Source: Marvania coccoides (lineage: Eukaryota > Chlorophyta > Trebouxiophyceae > Chlorellales > Chlorellaceae). From it: DNA of 64,000 bases. Under the pieces are notes generated by a model. It worked only from the letters and a program-made list of their open reading frames with translations. It was not told the origin of the DNA and ran no database searches. The position numbers and the translations under genes are program-made. Position 1 is the first letter of the stretch, and every line of letters starts with the position of its first letter. Shown piece by piece: positions 11,906 through 21,662 of this stretch. The stretch lies in NCBI GenBank assembly GCA_963854735.1, contig OY978099.1:248001-312000 (forward strand). Reading direction: 5' to 3'.

Positions 11906-12556
11906 ATTGAAAATTGCGGAAGCGATCCAAAAAAGATTAATAAATTTTGATGGATGAACCGCCAGCCTGATACAGCGTCGCCTAATTTCCCATACTGATG
12001 TCCAAACAATTTTACTGAATTAAAAATTCAAAATAACAAAGCATTCACCTTCATCTTTCCCCGGACTAGCTAATTATTATAATGAAATAGCAGGTGGCAG
12101 CTGAACTGACTTTTTATAGCGCGCATGGGATAGCATCGCATCCCTGTTTAAACACTTGTATGCGCTCGCTTCTCGCCAGCACCCAGCTTCTCGCTGGGGG
12201 GCCTGGCCAAACTGTCTCGAAACTGCTACACAAAAATGTTTTGTTGTTCAAGGCTTTACATGCTGCTACAAACTAGTGTGGGGCTATAATCGTCTATGGT
12301 ACAAGGCGTCATGGTGGTGCTTCCTAACTTTTTATCTGCAAAAATATGGGAGAGGAGAGGAAGCGGGCGTGAAAATAAACGTCGAAAAAAAAAAAGCAAA
12401 AAAGCGGAGAGTATTGTTAAGAAAACAATACGAGCACGACAATACTTCAGCCTATTGATCTCAGAAGACAGTTGTGAGAATGAGAAATTGCGCTATCCTC
12501 CTTTGGCCCCCCAGAAGTGAGTGTGGTGGAGACCGCCCGTCAGCCGCATTCATGCC
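11906..12556. other. intergenic spacer with nested hairpins
   Basis: Spacer upstream of the 5-phosphatase gene and downstream of RPB12. It contains two adjacent two-tier inverted repeats at 12121-12165 and 12175-12207 (see findings) and an A-rich stretch near 12383-12400. No convincing coding exon. Confidence 0.5.
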
Positions 12557-12739
12557 TTACCTGGCTTCATACTGCACTACCCGCTTTGTTCGCTTTTTGT
12601 ATAGAATTCGATAACCGCACTCGCGGCAGCGAATAACGTCTCCTCCACGCAGCGTGTTCTCTGCTCCACAATCCCCACAGATGTAGGCCACAGTGGCTTG
12701 TGTTCCCAGCTGTGCGGCTGGGGTGGATCCTGGCTGCAT
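12557..12739 (-). CDS. RPB12: RNA polymerase subunit RPB12/RPABC4 (zinc ribbon shared by Pol I, II and III)
   Basis: A single-exon gene encoding 60 residues, the usual size of this universal small subunit, which helps hold the two largest-subunit partners together in all three nuclear RNA polymerases. The zinc ribbon is complete: [12 protein letters not shown], about 14 residues on [15 protein letters not shown], and the family's invariant end VVQYEAR. The open frame extends upstream through AT-rich DNA to 12886, but homologues start just before the zinc ribbon, so the ATG at 12739 ([10 protein letters not shown]) is chosen. The stop is TAA. Confidence 0.95.
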   Translation of the reverse strand: MQPGSTPAAQLGTQATVAYICGDCGAENTLRGGDVIRCRECGYRILYKKRTKRVVQYEAR

Positions 12740-13139
12740 TTTTGCTTTTGTATACCGCAAGGGCGGGCCGTTAAGGAAGACGTGCGCAGGCTTATTTATT
12801 TTTTGATTGAAATTAAAAAAAAAGGGGGCAGCAGGGCTTTTCAAGTAGGGATTTGGAAGTGAAAAGATTGATTTGTGTAAAAACAAACGAAAAATAATAT
12901 AAATGCACGAGGGCCGACGGCCTTGAAGAAGAAACGTGAAACGGAGAAATCTTTGTAACCAAGAGAGAGAAATAAAAATGGCGAAGCTCTTGTTTCAGAA
13001 ATATGTTTTTATAATAACACGCCACATTGATCTCGTAAAAGGCGCAGACGCCCTCCAAAACAAAGCTTTCATACTTTTTTTTTAATTTATTTTTTTGAGG
13101 ATCCAATCCCAGGCCAGGAAGGTTTGGAAACGTTGCCTG
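12740..13139. other. intergenic spacer
   Basis: AT-rich region between the RPB12 start and the decayed MYND gene. No coding or structural signal was recognised. Confidence 0.5.
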
Positions 13140-14540
13140 ATGGCATCCAACAGGTCCTTCTCCTCCATGCCGTCGTGGCGCAACCGGCTGCTAGCCATCC
13201 CTGAGCAGCAGCGCTGCCTGAGCCAGCGCAACCTCGCTCGCTCTTGTGACCTTGTGGACATTTTGCTGGACACCTTTGGTAGGCTTGGAAATCCCGACCC
13301 TCCCCCTCCCTTGGGACTCCCCCACACCGATACGTGGCATGCTGGCATTTGTGGAGCTTCAGTACCTGGCGCTGAACAACCACGCCTCTCACCGCCCTCA
13401 ATGCTGACCACAACAACAGCATGGCGGCGATTTTGTCGAGATTAATGGAGTCCAACCAACCGATGCGGCATGGCATCCTTGCCAGCACCCCGCAGCGCCG
13501 CCTACTGGATGCCTCCTTGCTGCTGAAGTGATATTGTTAATAAGGGGGTCGCAATCCACTTTCGATGCTGGCGCCTTTATGAACGGCGGCATTGCTTTCT
13601 GCAAGCAGCTGGTGCACTCTCTAACATCCATGAACGGCATGAACGAAATCCTCGAAAAGTACGGCAGCCAAATGACCCCCGAAAATTTCGTTTCGATGCT
13701 CCAAGTTCTTGCGAAGCTGATCACCATCCAAGCGGCCGGAAAGTCCACCGATGTCGCTGCCTGGACCCGAGCAATCGACGCCTTCGCTAAATTCACCGAC
13801 TTGATGGCTACGGGGCCCCAAATCTGGTTCGCTTGGAGCTACTCTGGTTCGCTTGGAGCGCATTTCACAGCTAGACTCAAAAAGTACCTACTGACCAATT
13901 CCATCGTGCTGACGTTCAGCGCATGGTTGTCGCCGCCAATTCCGCCAACCAGACTGCTCACAATGCGCTGTAACGCTTCCGAGTGATTGCCAAAGACGCC
14001 CAGCCCCCCGACTCGCTGTGGAACGGCATCCTGGCATTCGAGCTTGCCTCGCTGCAAGTGGAGGCAGTCGGGCTGCTGTGGCAGTACGATTTCGTAGAAA
14101 TACTGGTGGAGGAGGGAGAGGCAGCGCTCCAGGCAGCTTCCAACTGGCTGCCGACGTCTTTTAAAGAGCCATTTGCGCAGGACGCAGACGTCCCTAGGGA
14201 GATGATGATGAGAATGGCGCGGCAACGATTTCATGGCGCCTACAAGACAATGGCGCTGCCATACAGGGGGCTGCTGCTGGTCCAGTCGGACCGTCAGTAC
14301 GTGGACCAGGCTTTGCAGCGGTTCTAAAACATGGAACAGCAGAAATACGACCTGCAGCGTCAAATGAAGACGTGCGCTGCCGGCTGCGGCACTCAAGGAA
14401 GGGAGCTGCAGAAGTGCAGCGCTTGCCGCAGCGTGGTCTACTGCACGAAAGCGTGGCAGAGCAGCACTGGAAAGTGCACAAAAAAGAGGTGCAAAAAGCT
14501 GGCAGAAGAGGGAGGAAAGCACGCAGGGGGGGGAGCGCAT
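13140..14540 (+). pseudogene. decayed MYND-finger protein gene
   Basis: Coding-like blocks on the plus strand sit in different frames with stops between them. Block 1 at 13140-13276 reads NRLLAIPEQQRCLSQRN and onward. Block 2 around 13403-13529 reads SMAAILSRLMESNQP and ends in TGA. Block 3 at 13558-13900 contains GGIAFCKQLVHSL. Block 4 at 13974-14324 (VIAKDAQPPDSLWNG) is preceded by an in-frame TAA at 13971 and ends in another TAA at 14325. The last block has a MYND zinc finger (CSACRSVVYC), but its second half (EQHWKVHKK) is one frame off, consistent with a one-base loss near 14450. A 20-bp unit at 13823 is duplicated at 13843. Some breaks could be introns, but no good splice pairs repair all of them. 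The intact parent would be a MYND-finger protein; I cannot name it further. Confidence 0.65.
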
Positions 14541-14804
14541 GATGCTCATCTCATCATGATGATGAGAGTGGAGCTTGCATGTCTATACATCGCGGTTTGA
14601 TTTATTTTTTAAGGATAACCAAGAAATTAACAATGAGAATAATAAAATAGAATACATAATAAAAACAAAAATCAAATCTCCGCTGGTTCTGGTTCTCAGT
14701 CTCCGCAGCCGTGCCGCCGCCGCTCTACTTGACTAACTAAATAGTCAACCCCCTTCCTTCCACACTGCTGGAATCACTGCCTCTCTTCTCTCGCTCTCCT
14801 CCCA

Positions 14805-16088
14805 TCACCTTGGCATGTTGACGAACCCCATGGCCTGCCTCACATTGTCCAGCGTGGCGTTGGCTTCCCTGGCCGCCGCCGCCGCCCCCGCCGCCAGCAC
14901 AGCGTCCAGCGCAGCGGGGTCCGCCATGACCTCCGCGTACCGCGCCTGGATGGGGCTCAGGTGTGCCACCACCGCGTCGGCCAGCAGCGGTTTAAATTCT
15001 CCCCAGCGCATGCTGGCCACCTCCGCCTCCACCGCCTCTCTGCTCATGCCAGTCACGCACTGGTAGATGGTCAGCAGGTTCTTGGCCTCGGGGCGGTCAG
15101 GGTTGCCAAACTCCAGGCCGTCCAGCGCATCAGTTTTGGCGCGCTTTATTTTATTGGCGATGGCCTCGGGCGGGTCCAGCAAGTTAATACGGGACATGTC
15201 AGTCTCGGCGCTCTTGGACATTTTGGAGGTGCCATCCTGGAGGCTCATCACGCGCGCGCCCGCGGGCGGGATGAAGGCGTCTGGCACCTTGAACAGCCGC
15301 GTGTACTGGCACCCCATCTTTTTTGCTTTTTTTCCGCCGTACAGATAATTTGTGCGCTCCGCCAGGTCTCGCGCGAGCTCCAGATGCTGCCGCTGGTCCT
15401 CCCCCACCGGCACCAGGTCCGACTGGTACAGCAGGATGTCTGCCGCCATCAGCACGGGGTAGGTGAGCAGCCCGGTGCCGACCTCCTCCGACCCCGCCTT
15501 CTTGCTCTTCTCCTTGAACTGAATCATCTTGCGCAGCCACCCGATGGGCGTCACGCACGAAAGCAGCCACGCCAGCTCCGCGTGCGCCGGCACGTGGCTC
15601 TGCACAAACACTCTGGCCTTGGCGGGGTCTATGCCGCACGCCATGTACAGAGCGGCCGAGGAGCGGGTGGAGTGGCGCAGCTCGGCGGGGTCGTGGGGCA
15701 GGGTGATGGCATGCATGTCCACCACCATGAAGTAGGTGTCGTACAGCTCCTGCAGCGACACCCAGTTGCGAATGGCGCCCATGTAGTTGCCCAGGTGCAG
15801 GCTGCCAGTGGGCTGTACCCCCGATAATACGCGCTTGCGGCGCTCGGTGGGCAAGGTGGTGGATGCAGTGGCGGCGGGGTCGGCAGCGGGCTCTGCGGCG
15901 GTGGAGGAGGCTCCAGCTGCGAGCAGCGGCGACGGTGAGAAGGGACGCAGGCTGCTGCGGCGTGAGAGGCAGCTCAGCGCGCGGCGGCTCAGGGCCAGCG
16001 GGGCTCGGGCCTGCATTGTTCGGGTGGACGGTGCGGCGGTGTTTCCCTGGGGCTGTAGGAATACTCGTCCTCGTCCGCTACGCAACAT
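14805..16088 (-). CDS. organellar-type tryptophanyl-tRNA synthetase
   Basis: A class I aminoacyl-tRNA synthetase charging tRNA-Trp, of the bacterial/organellar type. A single exon encodes 427 residues. The HIGH-like signature is GSLHLGNYMG and the KMSKS loop is SKMSKSAETD; FMVVDMHAIT, PVLMAADILLYQSD and VGEDQRQHLELARDLAER are the other family blocks. The first roughly 85 residues are Arg/Ser/Ala-rich and act as a likely targeting peptide. There are two candidate starts, ATG at 16088 and ATG at 16016 (MQARAPLALS), an arrangement often linked to dual mitochondrial and plastid targeting; that is inference here. The core matches the usual roughly 330-residue length of bacterial TrpS and nothing is missing. 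Confidence 0.94.
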   Translation of the reverse strand: MLRSGRGRVFLQPQGNTAAPSTRTMQARAPLALSRRALSCLSRRSSLRPFSPSPLLAAGASSTAAEPAADPAATASTTLPTERRKRVLSGVQPTGSLHLGNYMGAIRNWVSLQELYDTYFMVVDMHAITLPHDPAELRHSTRSSAALYMACGIDPAKARVFVQSHVPAHAELAWLLSCVTPIGWLRKMIQFKEKSKKAGSEEVGTGLLTYPVLMAADILLYQSDLVPVGEDQRQHLELARDLAERTNYLYGGKKAKKMGCQYTRLFKVPDAFIPPAGARVMSLQDGTSKMSKSAETDMSRINLLDPPEAIANKIKRAKTDALDGLEFGNPDRPEAKNLLTIYQCVTGMSREAVEAEVASMRWGEFKPLLADAVVAHLSPIQARYAEVMADPAALDAVLAAGAAAAAREANATLDNVRQAMGFVNMPR

Positions 16089-17153
16089 CTGCTTGAAATG
16101 CAGCCTGGTTTATTTGGCGTCGCGTTCCCTCCGCTGCAGCGCAGCGAGTAATATGCAATTTATAAAGATGTCTATATAAAATGCGCTGCAATCAGCCGCA
16201 AAATCGCTGTGTGTGGATTACAGCAGAGCATTTCAGACCACTGGCATTTTTTTGATTTTGAATTTATCCAGCTGGAGTAAGTACAAGCAAGTAAAAAGAA
16301 ATTCCTCTTAGGCTGTATCAGCCAGAGGGAGGTAGTGAATTCTCACGTGAACTCTTCAAGCTATCAAGAGAGGAGCTGCCCACATCTATTTCCTTGTTTT
16401 ACAGAGAGAATGTGTGTGCGCCAAGAATGTAAAACCAGCACGCCACATAAATAAAATAAAATTTATCTTGCATGGAGCACCGTTAGCTAAAAAGGGGGCA
16501 GTAAAACCCGCCACAAAATGACATTTTAAGGCCTGCGGTACGAGAATGCCTGCGCAGAAACTCGGTTTTCCAGTAATGATGACAGGAGAGGAGAAAAACA
16601 CAATGAAGAACAACATTTACCTTGACTGGTTTCAATCGCAAAGAAGCTTGCCCATAAGCCCCCAACAAAACTACTATGCCGGTCAATTGAGATTTCGGTT
16701 CATTGTTGTCGTCAAAAAAGGATAGAGAAGAGTCAAATACGGTAGTCAGAAACGAGTGTATATTGAAAAGCAAACCAAAACGGAGAAAAAGCAAGAAGCA
16801 AGCCAAACTCATCCTGCAAAGATCCTGAGAATGAGAAAATAAATACTCTTCACTGCTGCACTGCAAATTTGATGGATGAAGTTCAGGTGTGGGAGGTGTG
16901 GGAAAAGAGGTTAAGGAAAAGCAGAGGTGTCAAGTAGTACTACTGAAGCCGTTGGCGGGTTTCTGCTGGCGCCAAAGGAGAAGAGGACATTGTTGATTTT
17001 GAGAAAATAATATCACGCGTTCTGAAGGGCAAGGGAAAAATAATAATAAAGCGAAAATGGAAAGGGAAGCCAGAGAGAGAGAGAGAGAGAGGAAAATGAA
17101 AAAGGAGGTACTGCCTGCTATAATTGCGCCAATAATGAATAAACATGTTTTTG
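16089..17153. other. intergenic spacer
   Basis: About 1 kb between the TrpRS start and the SBP gene end. It has an (AG)n microsatellite at about 17072-17091. An open frame on the minus strand near 16483-16866 has no coding character. Nothing else was recognised. Confidence 0.5.
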
Positions 17154-18318
17154 TTACTGTGCATACGCTGTGGGGGCTGTGGCTTCAGCCAGCATGGCCT
17201 GCAGCCCCTGACAGATGTCGGCTGGGAGGCTAGAATAGGGCACGTTGTACAGCATCATGCTTTGGCGCATGAGCTCCACGATGGCGGCATTGGCAGAAGG
17301 GATGCTGGGAGGGGGAGCTGCTGCGCCGACTTGCATCGCCTGCGCACCAGAGTAGGCTGAGTTGGCGGTGAAGTCCGTGGGCTGAAGGGGGGTGGCAATC
17401 AAGTTGTTGTGTCCTTCCGTCTGGTGGTGGTGGCTGCGCTCCTCGGCCTGGATGCTCTCCAGTAGGCTGTCGATGCCATCGAGGTCCACGCTGTCCATCT
17501 CGCGGCTGGGCCCTGCGCCTGAAAAGTCGTACAGGTGGGCAGCGGTGGGCTGCGGGGGCGCCATCATCTGCGCTGCTGCGTCGCGGCTGTAGTAGCCAGC
17601 CATGCCCGGGTGGGACGACACCGAGTGCTGCACATCAATGGACCCGATACGCTCGATCCCAGCCCGCAGCGCGGCCACATCGATGCCACCGGCGTAGCCA
17701 CCAGGGAAGCTGGCGTTGAAGATGGCATTGATGTCGTTGACGTCCTGGAAGCTAGGAGGGCCCATGGCGCCGCTTCCTGGGATGGAGGGGGTGGTCAACA
17801 GGCTGGCGTAGCTCTCGGGAGTCTCGTAGCTGGACGTTGAGTAGGAGGAGCGGCCCGGGCCTGTGGTCTTCCTGCGGCGCTCGTTGTGGCGACCCAGGCG
17901 GGTGCGACACGACCGCTTGGTGCCGTCAAACTCCACTAGGGCGTGGAAGCGACGGCACTGCTGGCAGAAGCGCCCATACTGATTGCCGAACAGCACTTGC
18001 GGTGATGCAAAATGCTCCTTGCAGATTTTGAAGCGCTGCAGCAGGGGGGAGAGGAATCACAGGGGGTCCAAAAGAGCTGAGAGACGGTGTCGTGGAATCA
18101 GCATTTTATATTGTTGTTGCGAGTGAGTGACAAGCAAGCGTGTAGTGTACTCCTTCCCAACCAACCTTATAATACGCTTTATCGGTGGGCAGCGCGTTGC
18201 AGCAGCCTGGTACTTGGCATCGTCGTTCAGCTGAGGGCGGGGAGGGCCGCTTGGGGGAGGGTGCTGTGATTGGTCCTGCCTCAAGCTGATTGTTATCATC
18301 GAAAAAATTTCCAAACAT
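17154..18318 (-). CDS. SBP-domain transcription factor (copy 1)
   Basis: SBP (SQUAMOSA-promoter-binding) proteins are nuclear, plant-lineage zinc factors that recognise GTAC cores. Two exons (18318-18166, 18035-17154) give 344 residues. The domain spans about residues 33-110: CQVPGCCNALPTDKAYYK, the intron, then RFKICKEHF, RFCQQCRRFHALVEFD and KRSCRTRLGRHNERRRK. All zinc ligands and the basic C-terminal nuclear-localisation part are present. Outside the domain are an acidic N-terminus (MFGNFFDDNN), a motif DSVDLDG, Ser/Ala/Gly-rich linkers and a C-terminal block (ELMRQSMMLYNVPYSSLP) that reappears in the neighbouring SBP gene. No ankyrin repeats, unlike the long SBP class. It is transcribed away from copy 2. 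Confidence 0.93.
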
Positions 18319-18803
18319 GTTGCTGTGGGCTACTAAGGCCAGGTGTATGCCCTCAAATAAGTGGTATAATATAGCTTGTGTGAATGGAGTGGGGGTATTT
18401 TAAATATAGGCAAGATGGTTGTGTTAACACTGACCGTACAATTTTTACACTACATGTCAATTTTCTTTGGGGGTTGTGCAGGAGGTTGTGCAGCCTTTTT
18501 CATTAGATAGAATGACCGAGAGCACCCCCGGCTATCATCTCTTTTCAAAATTAGAATATGCGCTGTACAAGTTTCGACACTGAACCGACTTTTGCCCGAT
18601 CTTTCCATAAGCGGTTCTTGGTATCAAAAATTCCAACCAACTTGTATGATTGTTTCTGCTTGTCTTTCAAACTCGAATATCGTGTGATATATGTATGATT
18701 TCATATTATTTGGGGGCAATTCAGTGAAAACGGCAGCATTGCCGACAACTATAAATCTTAGCTATTTTCAGGGCTGTTCTCGTCGTGAGGCCAGAGTGAT
18801 CGA

Positions 18804-18891
18804 AAATTCAACACCCTGTCTTTCTAAAAGACAGCGTTTCCTGCCGGTAGATTACAGCGCGACTTTTGAGTCGGACACCGGAGGTGTTCTC
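18804..18891 (+). repeat. structured repeat, copy 1 (candidate non-coding RNA)
   Basis: Predicted fold by eye: outer stem AACACC (18810-18815) with GGTGTT (18883-18888); hairpin CTGTCTTT/AAAGACAG (18816-18834); second arm CCGGT (18844-18848) with ACCGG (18877-18881), enclosing CGACT/AGTCG (18860-18864, 18869-18873). The strand is arbitrary. See the finding on covariation. Confidence 0.55.
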
Positions 18892-19053
18892 AATCTTGAT
18901 TAAATATTCAACGTCGAAGTTTGCTACTTTTTCTTTTTTGAACAGGCATGCATGTTCAAAAGTAATTGTAGGCGCTGTTGTTCGACGGGCTTATGATTCG
19001 CCCATGACTGATTTCTGAAATAGACGAAAATTGTGAAGGCGTGCCACTGTAAA

Positions 19054-19072
19054 GGGGGGGGGGGGGGGGGGG
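19054..19072 (+). repeat. poly-G tract
   Basis: Nineteen consecutive G on the plus strand, between the two structured-repeat copies. It could fold as a G-quadruplex and is likely length-variable. Confidence 0.9.
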
Positions 19073-19488
19073 CGGGATTGTGTACCTCAGCGGCTCAAAC
19101 ATAGCATATAAAGCCTTCTGAAGTCCTAACTGGATTAAAAGTTGGCGACTTGGTGGTGTCTTCCATTGTTTGTGGACGAGAGGATGTATTCCCGGAGCAG
19201 CGGCGGCAGAAACATTTTCGCAGACATATTTCTATTTGGCAAGAGGCTGTGGGAACGTACGTTCACCAAGATCTCGCATAAGGCCATTCAGCCTCTACCG
19301 TTTTAAATTAATTGAGATATATCACGAGCTGCGTGGCTGCTCATTTTTGAGCACTGTTTTTAATTAATAGCTGCGCAATCAATGCACGAGAGATTATAAA
19401 GAAACAGGATCTCCCCGGGAAAAGCGGTCTAACTAGATGTTTGTTGAGTTTTTTTGCGAGGCAAAAAAACAGAAAACAAAAAAGACCA

Positions 19489-19578
19489 AAAATTCAACAC
19501 CCCGTCTTCTCGAGAAGACTACGTTGCCTACTGGTGGACTACAGCGCGACTTTAGAGTCGGCCACCGGAGGAGTTTTC
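19489..19578 (+). repeat. structured repeat, copy 2 (candidate non-coding RNA)
   Basis: Same order and fold as copy 1. Outer stem AACACC (19496-19501) with GGAGTT (19570-19575), one mismatch. Hairpin GTCTTCTCGAGAAGAC (19504-19519). Second arm CTGGTGG (19531-19537) with CCACCGG (19562-19568), enclosing CGACT/AGTCG (19547-19551, 19556-19560). It lies about 685 bp from copy 1 in direct orientation. Confidence 0.55.
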
Positions 19579-19968
19579 TCTCAAAACAAAACAAAGACCC
19601 CTAAGGGGATGACTGTGCAAAAGGGGCGATAAATCGCCCCTCTGGAAAAAGTGTGGGCAGAAAATTAGCAAATTCCTGTGGCGGGGATTAAGGCAGGTGG
19701 GGGAGCATGTGATAAGCGAGGGGATAGGCGGTTTCTCGTGGTCAGAGGCTGTTATTGTCATTGGCTGATGAGGCATGGGGAAAAAAGAAAAAGCACATGG
19801 GCAAGCACGGAAATTTCTTAAAATTCAAATTTTCATCGTGAAACACCTCTGTGGAGACGTGATAAGACCTCTCTACAACATTTGTAATTCAACTATTTAT
19901 TCAATAGGGCGGGTGCAATTGCTGAAGGCCTAGATTTGGGTGGCCAGCGAACGCGTTTTGCCGCGGTG

Positions 19969-21238
19969 ATGGATCGAGCGGACTTCGAGCGCTCCGCCAG
20001 CGTGCGATCGCGTGATGGGTCGAGTTCTCTCCAGAAACGATGCCAGGTGAGCACGGAAAGACTCACCAGTGCCCAAATGCGAATGCTTGGCTCTCAATCC
20101 GCCATCACCCGCCAACCGTTTTCAAATTTCGAAACTCGTTGCTCTTGCCCATGTTTTCCAGGTCGCGGGATGCGCCAATCCCTTGCCCAACGAAAAGGCA
20201 TACTATAAAGTAAGTGGCTGGGACTGCAGCAAGCCGTCTTCTTTGCCAGACAGGGCTCGAAGATTGATCTTGCTCTTCTCCTCCTAGTTCTCAACCTCAA
20301 GTACCAACCCATTTTCCTCTGCAGCGCTTCCAAATCTGCAAAGAACACGCAACGTCATCCAATGTCAACATCGACGGCACTCCGTCCCGGTTTTGCCAGC
20401 AGTGCCGCCGCTTCCACCCTCTCACCGCATTTGATGGCTCAAAAAAGTCCTGCCGCGCCGCCCTGGTGCGCCACAACGCGCGTCGAAGGAGGATGGCGTC
20501 CAACACCTCCGGCTCCTACACAGAGGCAGCAGCGCCTTCATCGGCCGATGGGCTCACCGCCTTTCTAGACCAAAACTTCAACTCGTCCGCTCCCTCCGTG
20601 TCAGAGTACGCCGTCTCCGAGCTCGACTGCCTGACGCCCAAAGACGACTCTGGCAGCGAAAACACCGCCTCAGAGAGTGGCGGCGGCAGCGGTGGTACAG
20701 CAGAGCCTCGACAGCCAGACTGGCCTTCCGTCCCCCAATTCACCCCTGCAGAAGCCCACGCAATTCGTGCCACCTTCGAGTGCGTGGTCCCCTCCATCGA
20801 GATCTCCGCCACAGCCCAACAGGCAGATGCTTTGACAACCACCGCCGCAGCCGCAGCCACCACCACCACGCCTGCGCCATGCCTGGCACATCGTCAACTA
20901 GTGTCGCCCTTCAGCATCTCTGCAGGGTCGATGGCCAGCGCTGCCACCCGCCACCGCGGCTTGCTGCCCCCCTCCCCACTGTGCCTCCGTGGCAACCACC
21001 CATTGACCCTGGAGGACCTAGACAGCGTGGACCTGGACGGCATGTTTGGTGATGCGCAGAAGGCGGCAGGCGAGCCTCTGTTCGACTGGCTGGCCAGCGG
21101 CAAGGCACATGCTGCCGCTGCAGGTGTTGGGGGGGGGGCCGAAATTGCCCAGCTGGCGACTGCAGCAGCAGCTGGGGCATCGCTGCCCCAGCTGGAAGTC
21201 CCGAATGCACGTTTTGCGTCCGCCTCTGCAGTAACACC

Positions 21239-21305
<67 letters not shown>

Positions 21306-21662
21306 ACGTCCATTTGGGCCCACCAGCAGCAGCTCTCGCAGCAGGCAATGCCGCCGCCTGCAGTGGTGCAACGCGCCACCCACGGGAGCATCAACGACCT
21401 GTGCCAGGTGTTGAACGCGCCGGCGTGGTCACAGCAGCAACAGCAACAGCGCACCCGCCAGGTCATGCCGCCCCCTGTCACCATGCATCGTGCAGCCGTG
21501 CAGCGCGCAGCCCAGCGCACCGCAGAGGACGAGCTGCTGGTGCGCCAGAGCTTCAAGCTGTTCCACGTTCATCCTGCAGATCTCCCGCCGGCGGTGCTGT
21601 CAGGCCTCCAGATGATGCTGGAAGAACTCACTGGCAAGTTTTATCACAGTACTGCACATTAA
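19969..21662 (+). CDS. SBP-domain transcription factor (copy 2)
   Basis: Paralogue of the SBP gene on the other side of the spacer. Three exons (19969-20046, 20162-20209, 20325-21662) give 487 residues. The domain starts near residue 25: KRCQ, intron, VAGCANPLPNEKAYYK, intron, RFQICKEH, RFCQQCRRFHPLTAFDG, KKSCRAALVRHNARRRR. The second intron lies at exactly the same place (after AYYK) as the single intron of copy 1; the first is extra. The long C-terminal part carries LDSVDLDGMFG, a run of 22 Gln encoded by 21 CAG plus one CAA (21240-21305), further Gln-rich stretches suggesting an activation region, and a C-terminal block (ELLVRQSFKLFHVHPADLP) shared with copy 1. The frame extends upstream of 19969 but only through non-ATG codons. 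Confidence 0.92.
21240..21302 (+). repeat. (CAG)21 microsatellite inside SBP copy 2
   Basis: Twenty-one uninterrupted CAG codons followed by CAA, encoding polyglutamine. Likely length-polymorphic. Confidence 0.95.

Larger units (their letters stand above)
18319..19968. promoter_or_regulatory. shared divergent region between two SBP genes
   Basis: A 1.65 kb spacer between the start codons of two divergent SBP paralogues. It holds two copies of a structured repeat (18804-18891 and 19489-19578), a 19-base G run at 19054-19072, and possible SBP sites with the GTAC core: CCGTACAA at 18434-18441 and the 12-bp palindrome GAACGTACGTTC at 19253-19264. Short open frames over the repeats are disrupted by an indel between the copies and are not called as genes. 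The promoter role is inferred from position only. Confidence 0.5.

Noticed and set aside
12156..12207. U6-like snRNA, from the string GCGCTCGCTTCTCGCCAGCA
   Set aside because: The conserved central U6 block and terminal T run are absent; only hairpins remain.
13950..14000. Reassigned stop codons (TAA as Gln, as in some green algae)
   Set aside because: Other genes in the window end normally at TAA, TAG or TGA. The stops here come with frameshifts, which fits a pseudogene.
16483..16866. 127-codon minus-strand frame in the spacer after TrpRS
   Set aside because: It has AT-rich codon use unlike local genes and no recognisable domain.
18691..19632. Two short frames both reading VDYSAT and TGGV, hinting at a small protein family
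   Set aside because: They cover the structured repeats. A one-base length difference shifts frame between the copies while the RNA pairing is kept, so RNA is the better explanation.
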